Assembly: GCA_002390205.1 (NCBI GenBank)
Contig: DGOV01000074.1
Location: 18,067-82,066 of the forward strand
Length of the DNA stretch: 64,000 nucleotides
Reading direction: 5' to 3'
From: Proteobacteria bacterium UBA4457
Lineage (GTDB): Bacteria > Pseudomonadota > Gammaproteobacteria > Ga0077536
The notes beneath the pieces were generated by a model that was not told the origin of the DNA, ran no database searches, and was given only the letters and a program-made list of their open reading frames with translations. Below are positions 59,804-64,000 of the stretch, piece after piece. The stretch's first letter is position 1, and the number at the start of each line of letters is the position of its first letter. Both the position numbers and the translations under genes were made by a program.

Positions 59804-60003
59804 CTGAAAATAGTATTAGCAGTCTTGTTGTAAATCACAGGTACGAACACTTAAAAGAATGTATCTCTGATTACCTTGGAGATGAAGGAGAAGACAGCTC
59901 AGTCTTGATCGAAGATATCAAGCGAGCTTGCTCTGACCTTAAGTCTTATCACGCTGATCGACTTAAACATTACACATTAGTTCAAGAGGCTTTTCTTCGA
60001 TGA
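59800..60003 (+). CDS. Small acidic helical hypothetical protein
   Basis: 67 residues, overlapping the previous gene by ATGA. Acidic and helical (L-K-E-C-I-S-D-Y-L-G-D-E-G-E-D then A-C-S-D-L-K-S-Y-H-A-D-R-L-K-H-Y). No family recognised. Confidence 0.45.
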   Translation: MTENSISSLVVNHRYEHLKECISDYLGDEGEDSSVLIEDIKRACSDLKSYHADRLKHYTLVQEAFLR

Positions 60004-60036
60004 TTCTGGTACTCTTATTGTTTAAAGGAGATTGTT

Positions 60037-60291
60037 TTGACATTATCTGAAGTCCTTGCTGCTAACAGCTGCTCTTTATTGCTAGATGAAACTAGTGAAA
60101 TAGAAATTAAAGATTTGGAGAAAGATCTACCTTCAGACCTTCATCTCGTGGTGACCGACAAAGGAGTCTATGGAGTCCGAGCCGCGAAAGCCTCAGACAT
60201 TTTCGACTCTTTCTATGACGAAGGTCACGAAATAGCAGAAATCAAATCTGGCTATGGTCGCATCAAGCCTAAGCTTTTTCAGGAAAGTTGA
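60037..60291 (+). CDS. Small hypothetical protein with TTG start
   Basis: 84 residues. AAAGGAG lies before TTG and there is no in-frame ATG early in the protein, so TTG is the likely start. Mixed alpha/beta, with V-V-T-D-K-G-V-Y-G-V-R-A and an acidic C-terminal helix. The stop overlaps a TTG that begins a tiny membrane peptide. Confidence 0.45.
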   Translation: MTLSEVLAANSCSLLLDETSEIEIKDLEKDLPSDLHLVVTDKGVYGVRAAKASDIFDSFYDEGHEIAEIKSGYGRIKPKLFQES

Positions 60292-60353
60292 CTTTAACGG
60301 CTTTTTGGATTGGAGTTATTCTCTTTATCTACATTCTTTTCGCTTTGTATTGA
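60288..60353 (+). CDS. Possible tiny membrane peptide
   Basis: 21 residues from a TTG overlapping the previous stop, almost entirely hydrophobic (W-I-G-V-I-L-F-I-Y-I-L-F-A-L-Y). AGGAAAG lies immediately before the TTG, closer than usual. Evidence is limited to composition, overlap and neighbouring design. Confidence 0.3.
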   Translation: MTLTAFWIGVILFIYILFALY

Positions 60354-60356
60354 CTC

Positions 60357-60443
60357 ATGTATGAACTAACTCTAATTGGACCTTCAGTTTTGATTGGTAT
60401 TCTGTTTGTCGGGATCGTAGTAGGACTAAGTAATTGCAAATGA
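60357..60443 (+). CDS. Tiny membrane peptide
   Basis: 28 residues with one membrane segment (L-I-G-P-S-V-L-I-G-I-L-F-V-G-I-V-V-G-L). Its stop overlaps the next gene's ATG (ATGA). Small phage membrane peptides of this size can modulate host membrane proteins; nothing more is visible. Confidence 0.4.
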   Translation: MYELTLIGPSVLIGILFVGIVVGLSNCK

Positions 60444-60661
60444 AAACGTTCTTGACAGCAGTTATGTGCTTCTTGGCAGTATCGGCCTCTAGCTCTCTTG
60501 CCTTTGACTATGACCCAGAGGGAAGACAAGAAACAAATTCTCGGAGGTACGAGATTTGCAGCGAAATTGCCCATGAATTGAATAACGCAGTTGCTAATGG
60601 GCAAATTAAGAGCTCGCAGGCTCAAGAAGTAATTAGTCGTTGTTTTCAGGAGTTTATCTAA
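60440..60661 (+). CDS. Small exported protein
   Basis: 73 residues from the ATG overlapping the previous stop. A clear signal peptide (residues 1-22, cut after S-L-A) is followed by a short acidic, helical mature part with two Cys that could form a disulfide in the periplasm. No family recognised. Confidence 0.55.
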   Translation: MKTFLTAVMCFLAVSASSSLAFDYDPEGRQETNSRRYEICSEIAHELNNAVANGQIKSSQAQEVISRCFQEFI

Positions 60662-60966
60662 TGAACCATAATCTTGATGATGCCGAGGTTCTAATGGATG
60701 AACTCATTGAGTCTGTGCAAATAGACGTCGCAGAGCATCTAGAAGAATGGGAAGATGAGCAATGCGTGTTGTTCGTTAGAGAATTCATGGAGCTCATGGA
60801 AAAATGGCAACCTCAGGCTGTCAACCTTAAAAAAGCTAACTTGGATACAGCTGCAAATGGACTCTACTTGACAGGACTATTTGCTCCAGCTTTTCGTAGG
60901 GCTTATCTCTTCTCTACTCAGTTCCTAGCGGCTAAAGAATCACTCGACAAACTTTTTAACCAATGA
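60661..60966 (+). CDS. Hypothetical acidic helical protein
   Basis: 101 residues from the ATG that overlaps the previous stop by one base, with CAGGAG upstream. Acidic N-terminal half with heptad-like spacing, then a helical part with F-A-P-A-F-R-R-A-Y-L-F-S. It overlaps the CpeS-like gene by ATGA, so the two are probably coupled. Confidence 0.5.
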   Translation: MNHNLDDAEVLMDELIESVQIDVAEHLEEWEDEQCVLFVREFMELMEKWQPQAVNLKKANLDTAANGLYLTGLFAPAFRRAYLFSTQFLAAKESLDKLFNQ

Positions 60967-61397
60967 CTGATCATTACGAATGGTTTAGACGCACAGTTGG
61001 TCAATGGACCTCCGAGCGTCGATATATCTTTAATTTAAAGACTAAAAAGCCAACAAACTTGACGACAGAATTCAGTATCCAGCCAATTACTGAAGGGGAC
61101 TATGACTTCCAAGTCATCTGGACGGGCCAGACGAATGGCGCTATGTGTCTCAAGTTGTCTGGGAATGAGCTTCACAGAGACATTGGCTACTTTACAAGCG
61201 AACCGACAACATCTTTGCTTGAATTGATTGATCCTGATACTCTCTTGATGCATACCACCTACGATGGGTGCAGATTTCGAGAGGAAATTCGCCTTCTGGA
61301 GTGCGATAATATACGCTTGAGGCAAACGATAGGACACGACCTTGAAACTAATAAGGTCATCCTTGTTGGCCAGTACTTCGAGGAGCGCGTCTCATGA
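60963..61397 (+). CDS. CpeS/CpcS-like phycobiliprotein lyase
   Basis: 144 residues. The N-terminus W-F-x-x-T-V-G-x-W-x-S-E-R-R-Y-I-F and the C-terminus Y-D-G-C-R-F-R-E-E-I-R-L-L then N-I-R-L-R-Q-T-I-G and V-G-Q-Y-F-E-E-R fit the lipocalin-fold S-type bilin lyases, which attach phycobilins to phycobiliproteins. They are shorter in the middle than most host CpcS. T-type lyases are known in cyanophages; an S-type one would extend the pigment set beside psbA and hli. The assignment is from motif memory. Confidence 0.55.
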   Translation: MTDHYEWFRRTVGQWTSERRYIFNLKTKKPTNLTTEFSIQPITEGDYDFQVIWTGQTNGAMCLKLSGNELHRDIGYFTSEPTTSLLELIDPDTLLMHTTYDGCRFREEIRLLECDNIRLRQTIGHDLETNKVILVGQYFEERVS

Positions 61398-61555
61398 CCT
61401 CTTTTAGCGTCAAGTGGGCAGATCACGAAGGGTTGGAGCATCAACAGACCTTCAAAGCTAAAGGCCCTACAGAGGCCATCTCTTTGGCTTTAGAGGAGAC
61501 CGAAATCCTTAGACTTTATCCCGACCTAATTATTCGAGTAACAAAAGAGGACTAA
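61394..61555 (+). CDS. Small hypothetical protein
   Basis: 53 residues overlapping the CpeS-like gene by ATGA. A beta-alpha-beta layout (F-S-V-K-W-A-D then T-E-A-I-S-L-A-L-E-E then L-I-I-R-V-T) recalls the 51.4 and 58.8 kb proteins. Coupling to the lyase gene makes a joint role possible, but no motif shows it. Confidence 0.45.
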   Translation: MTSFSVKWADHEGLEHQQTFKAKGPTEAISLALEETEILRLYPDLIIRVTKED

Positions 61556-61557
61556 GC

Positions 61558-61782
61558 TTGGAACTAAACTTAGATAGCGACGGTGGCTTCTTTAAATTAA
61601 GACAGCTTTCCTTTAGTTGGGGAAACTCTTTAGAAGATCTTGATCTCCCTGGATTCACATGCCTCTCTTGGGGGGTTTATTCTCTCGAGATGGGTGAGGT
61701 CGATCAGGGATCTCCTGGCCTTTATGTTACAAAAATCGAGAACAGCACCCCTATCCTTGTTGCTACTCTGCTACAATTCTAA
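61558..61782 (+). CDS. Small hypothetical protein with TTG start
   Basis: 74 residues from TTG with GAGG upstream and no suitable ATG. Beta-rich (L-S-F-S-W-G-N, T-C-L-S-W-G-V-Y-S-L). It ends 22 bases before the next gene. No family recognised. Confidence 0.45.
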   Translation: MELNLDSDGGFFKLRQLSFSWGNSLEDLDLPGFTCLSWGVYSLEMGEVDQGSPGLYVTKIENSTPILVATLLQF

Positions 61783-61804
61783 AGTATCCACCAGTAAAAC
61801 ACTT

Positions 61805-62020
61805 ATGATCAAACGTTGCCTTATTCTACTTCTTCTTGCTTCACCTATGGCTACTCAAGCCGAGATTGTGAACTGTCCGAAGAACGGTCGTCCTTACGAT
61901 ACGGATCATGGCTATTACGTAGATGATTCAAATTCTCCTTACTACGTCAGTCCAGGGGATCGAGCGCCAGCCCAAAAGGGCTCAACCACCTTCGCAGTTC
62001 CTGCTCAGGCGCTTTATTGA
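61805..62020 (+). CDS. Small exported protein
   Basis: 71 residues from the ATG; the longer upstream frame runs through the previous gene. A signal peptide (C-L-I-L-L-L-L-A-S-P-M-A-T-Q-A) could also be a lipoprotein-like anchor. The mature part is polar and Tyr/Pro-rich (Y-Y-V-D-D-S-N-S-P-Y-Y-V). It probably acts in the periplasm; the function is unknown. Confidence 0.5.
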   Translation: MIKRCLILLLLASPMATQAEIVNCPKNGRPYDTDHGYYVDDSNSPYYVSPGDRAPAQKGSTTFAVPAQALY

Positions 62021-62022
62021 AA

Positions 62023-62190
62023 ATGGCAAAAGCAAGGATAGATCTTTCAGAGCAAGATTGCGAACTAATGTACAAAGCACTTTATTGGCTTAATAACGAA
62101 AGTGTCTCATGGCAAGAATGGGATGCTCGGTCTGACTTGCTCGGGCGGCTAGCAGCAGCCTCTGAAAGAATTCGAAAACGAGACTATTAA
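62023..62190 (+). CDS. Small helical hypothetical protein
   Basis: 55 residues, helical and charged, with Trp residues in W-Q-E-W-D-A-R. It starts two bases after the previous stop and is followed by a run of ten or more T without a stem. No family recognised. Confidence 0.45.
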   Translation: MAKARIDLSEQDCELMYKALYWLNNESVSWQEWDARSDLLGRLAAASERIRKRDY

Positions 62191-62208
62191 TTTTTTTTTT
62201 CTAAATCA

Positions 62209-62379
62209 ATGACCGAAGATTTTAGTCCGGCCTCGATTCTGCTTCTTATTAGCGATCTCGAGGGTTCTTTCCATCATTGCAGGATCAATGGTTTTCATGA
62301 TGATCAGCGTACCATAAGAGAAATGTGCAGCCGTTACTACAAACTTTATTTTAAGCTTAAAAAGCAACAGACCTCTTGA
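62209..62379 (+). CDS. Small hypothetical protein, last rightward gene
   Basis: 56 residues, helical, with two His and two Cys in F-H-H-C-R-I-N-G-F-H and M-C-S-R-Y-Y, which might bind a metal. It is the last rightward gene before the repeat-rich region. No family recognised. Confidence 0.45.
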   Translation: MTEDFSPASILLLISDLEGSFHHCRINGFHDDQRTIREMCSRYYKLYFKLKKQQTS

Positions 62380-62458
62380 GAAAATAATCAGGGTAAATCA
62401 AGTCAGATCTTTCCTGTAGGCGGTTTTCTATTGACCCCACAACAAAAACGGTGACACC

Positions 62459-62511
62459 TTCCTTTAATAAGGAATCTGCTTATTTAAGCGAGAGCCATTT
62501 CCTTTAATAAG
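62459..62511. repeat. Two 13-bp direct repeats
   Basis: TTCCTTTAATAAG occurs at 62459-62471 and 62499-62511, exactly 40 bases apart. The first copy extends into a perfect palindrome, TTCCTT-TAAT-AAGGAA. Confidence 0.7.
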
Positions 62512-62536
62512 ACGGCTGGCACAGGTTACTCCATAG

Positions 62537-62609
62537 TCCCAATAGTGAGACTGTTTTGTTGCAGTAATAGGACTGTTGCAGTAATAGGACTGTTGCAGTA
62601 TTGAGACCT
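62537..62609. repeat. Tandem 17-bp iteron-like repeats
   Basis: TTGCAGTAATAGGACTG at 62559 and again at 62576 are identical and abutting. A diverged third copy (TTGCAGTATTGAGACCT) abuts at 62593, and a related unit (TCCCAATAGTGAGACTG) lies at 62537. The same consensus occurs beside the replication gene at 35.9 kb. Confidence 0.75.
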
Positions 62610-62926
62610 TTTTAGTCCTACTCCTGAGACCCTATACTATTATTAAAGACTTAGAAGACTAAATATACTAATATTGATTATCTATACTAGGCTGCAACTC
62701 TTTCTTTATTTCGCTTTTAAAAGGGACGATAACTTTAGTAGTACTGGATAGTACCCATATTAAGAGTATTACTGATAAGGGATGTACTGGTAAACACTGA
62801 GAAGAGAGGGCGAACCCTAAAACGCTCTCTAAGGTTCTCATACGACTCTCTAGCCTATCTTAGCTCTATTTTAGGTACTCAGCGTCATAAGGAAGCTTTT
62901 AGGCCCCTTCTAGCCCCATACAGAAG

Positions 62927-63000
62927 CTAGGTATTTATACCAACCAGTGGGTAGTACTAGGTATTTATACGGGGCCTGCAAGGGAATTAGGCATTTATAC
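62927..63000. repeat. Three 14-bp repeats at exact 30-bp spacing
   Basis: CTAGGTATTTATAC at 62927 and 62957, and TTAGGCATTTATAC at 62987. Thirty bases is close to three helical turns, so proteins bound there would lie on one face of the DNA. Read on the minus strand the unit is GTATAAATACCTAG, which contains a TATAAA core. Confidence 0.7.
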
Positions 63001-63109
63001 GGATTTACATACTGGGCGCTATCCCGCTCTGCAATCGCCAGCGCGATCGTGAACCGAAAGCGGCAACGCTTCACGCTCAGGATTTTTCTGTCAAGAGTAT
63101 AAATGCTCA

Positions 63110-63136
63110 CAAAAAAAGAGCCACCAAAGCGACTCT
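63110..63136 (-). terminator. Rho-independent terminator of the leftward genes
   Basis: On the minus strand AGAGTCGC, loop TTTG, GTGGCTCT (two G-U pairs) is followed by seven T, just after the leftward gene block. Confidence 0.75.
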
Positions 63137-63161
63137 ATTATAAAAAGTTGCTAGTACAATG

Positions 63162-63344
63162 TCAATAAGTGTAATAATCTGCGGCGACGCATTCGGCCTC
63201 AAACTCTTCAAGGATTTGTTCCAACTCTCTATATTCATATTTTTCTCCCTCTTCTATAAGACCGTGGATTAAGCAAGTAATATTTAACTCTTCAAAAGTC
63301 AGGTCTTCCGAAGGGTTGTGAATTGCCTGGGCAAAGTTTGCCAT
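63162..63344 (-). CDS. Small acidic hypothetical protein
   Basis: 60 residues from the ATG (M-A-N-F-A-Q-A-I) preceded by AAAGGA; the longer frame would start upstream of that site. Strongly acidic and helical, with a repeated L-E-E pattern and C-L-I-H-G-L-I-E-E-G-E-K-Y-E. No family recognised. It is the last gene of the leftward block. Confidence 0.5.
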   Translation of the reverse strand: MANFAQAIHNPSEDLTFEELNITCLIHGLIEEGEKYEYRELEQILEEFEAECVAADYYTY

Positions 63345-63357
63345 GATGTGTTTTCCT

Positions 63358-63669
63358 TTAAGTGAGATGATCGTAGAATGGATAGAGATAGAGCTCGTCA
63401 ATTTTTAAGTGCCTAGAAAGAACAAGCTCTTCGATTAGATCTAGTCGCTGTTGCTTGAGCTCGATTAGTTTTGGATGGTTCTCATCACAGTATTTTTCGA
63501 AAAAAGAGATAGACTCAGATAGCTCGTTGATTTCTAGATGAGGATAGCGATTGTTACCAGAAGTAATTTGCTTAATCTTGAGCGAATAAGGGATAGCAAA
63601 AATTAAAGCTACCGCCATTTGAATGGGTGTTAGTAGCAGGACTACTATGGCCGAAAGAGGAGTCAACAT
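63358..63669 (-). CDS. Membrane-anchored hypothetical protein
   Basis: 103 residues. The first ~28 residues are a membrane segment (L-S-A-I-V-V-L-L-L-T-P-I-Q-M-A-V-A-L-I-F). The rest is a charged helical domain with a likely coiled coil (L-I-E-L-K-Q-Q-R-L-D-L-I-E-E-L-V-L). It may lie on the inner membrane. No family recognised. Confidence 0.5.
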   Translation of the reverse strand: MLTPLSAIVVLLLTPIQMAVALIFAIPYSLKIKQITSGNNRYPHLEINELSESISFFEKYCDENHPKLIELKQQRLDLIEELVLSRHLKIDELYLYPFYDHLT

Positions 63670-63673
63670 GATT

Positions 63674-63985
63674 CTACTTTAACCCGTGAATGCGACGATA
63701 AGTCACCCATGTAATAGCTTGTAGTTCAAAGCCTTCCATTCCGTTGGCTAAAGCAACCTGTCGATAATCCTCTTTTATCTGTTCACGGCTTTTTTTTGTA
63801 ATCCTAGGAACATCTTTTAGGCTGGAGCGGCACCCCTCCCAGATGCACCAAGCGTGGCCATCGATCGTAATATCGGGATTTCCTTTAATGCAATTGGCGA
63901 ATTCACAAAGCTTAGCTCCAGACAGTATGTCGAGGATATCTTGCCAGTCGACAGATTCTTTCCCCTCGTTAGCCTCAAGGATCAT
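63674..63985 (-). CDS. Hypothetical protein at the right edge
   Basis: 103 residues. Four Cys and a Trp-rich middle (G-H-A-W-C-I-W-E-G-C-R-S-S-L) could bind a metal; the C-terminus is helical and basic (R-E-Q-I-K-E-D-Y-R-Q-V-A-L-A). It is four bases from the next leftward gene, so probably one operon that continues beyond the window. Confidence 0.5.
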   Translation of the reverse strand: MILEANEGKESVDWQDILDILSGAKLCEFANCIKGNPDITIDGHAWCIWEGCRSSLKDVPRITKKSREQIKEDYRQVALANGMEGFELQAITWVTYRRIHGLK

Positions 63986-64000
63986 AATAGCTTTTTTCTT

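Larger units (their letters stand above)
62380..63161. other. Non-coding, repeat-rich region between convergent gene blocks
   Basis: No convincing gene. It holds three repeat families (listed separately), an AT-rich stretch near 62635-62690 and a hairpin at 63049-63074 (GTGAA/TTCAC with inner CCG-AAAG-CGG). Rightward genes end before it and leftward genes run into it. Iteron-like repeats plus AT-rich DNA suggest an origin, a packaging or end region, or a regulatory hub. Confidence 0.6.

Noticed and set aside
62910..63110. A 66-residue leftward open frame with repeated Y-K-x-L segments
   Set aside because: The protein repeats are only the translation of the 30-bp-phased DNA repeats (30 bp is 10 codons). 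It has no ribosome site and the composition is odd, so a non-coding repeat array explains it better.
1..64000. Temperate lifestyle genes (integrase, repressor, attachment site)
   Set aside because: No product in the window shows integrase or repressor motifs. Genes outside the window cannot be judged.

Overview
The window is 64 kb of a tailed, double-stranded DNA phage of marine cyanobacteria (a cyanophage). The host assignment rests on a complete psbA (photosystem II D1 protein), an overlapping hli (high-light-inducible protein), a likely CpeS-type bilin lyase, a class II B12-dependent ribonucleotide reductase and ThyX, all typical of phages of marine Synechococcus and Prochlorococcus. A bilin lyase would favour a phycobilisome-bearing Synechococcus-like host. 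No integrase, excisionase or CI-like repressor is visible, so a lytic lifestyle is the simplest reading. The first gene is open at the left edge and leftward genes run up to the right edge, so this is part of a larger genome. Tape measure, tail tube and head-tail connector proteins were not recognised and may lie outside.

Layout. 0-17.9 kb: very large tail-fibre or adhesin genes built from shared parts: a common N-terminal module, ~30-residue L-x-D-V-D repeats, concanavalin/LamG-like lectin domains, cupredoxin-like domains and DGG-N/D-F tail repeats. 18-21.3 kb: zinc-ribbon protein, scaffold and major capsid protein with a structured leader, and small virion proteins. 21.3-27.7 kb: more fibres, one collagen-like, one with long tandem repeats, one MAM-like. 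27.7-30.7 kb: small proteins including a tight run of extremely basic ones. 30.7-32.8 kb: lysis-type genes, with a muramidase-C39 fusion on plus and a small leftward cluster. 32.8-35.8 kb (minus): DnaB-like helicase and a winged-helix replication protein beside iteron-like repeats. 36-41.9 kb: recombination and DNA metabolism (Rad52-like annealing protein, SSB, RusA, PD-(D/E)XK nuclease, ThyX) plus a sigma factor. 42-43.8 kb: small outer-membrane-like protein, psbA, hli. 43.9-46.1 kb: terminase subunits. 46.1-55 kb: second sigma-like factor, primase, phosphoesterase, glutaredoxin, second muramidase, NrdJ, Dcd. 55-56.6 kb: DUF4055 portal. 56.7-62.4 kb: about 26 small, mostly unrecognised genes in overlapping ATGA strings, with the CpeS-like gene and a riboswitch-peptide cassette. 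62.4-63.16 kb: a repeat-rich non-coding region. 63.16-64 kb: leftward small genes.

How the parts fit. NrdJ, glutaredoxin, Dcd and ThyX form a dNTP and dTMP supply line. The winged-helix protein, DnaB, DnaG and SSB form a replisome without a polymerase in view. PsbA, Hli and the CpeS-like lyase would keep host light harvesting running. A recurring extended -10 motif, often containing the stop codon of the preceding gene, together with two sigma-70-like genes suggests phage-controlled sigma-dependent transcription.

Most notable: a stand-alone unit with promoter, pseudoknot leader resembling the glutamine-II (Downstream-peptide) riboswitch, a 57-residue YRG-repeat peptide (DUF4278/PirA-like) and terminator. 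It looks like a phage-borne nitrogen-sensing switch. Also notable are a tail protein with intact type-1 copper ligands beside a paralogue that has lost them, and iteron-like repeats shared by two loci 26.6 kb apart. All assignments come from reading sequence and remembered family features; no database search was run.
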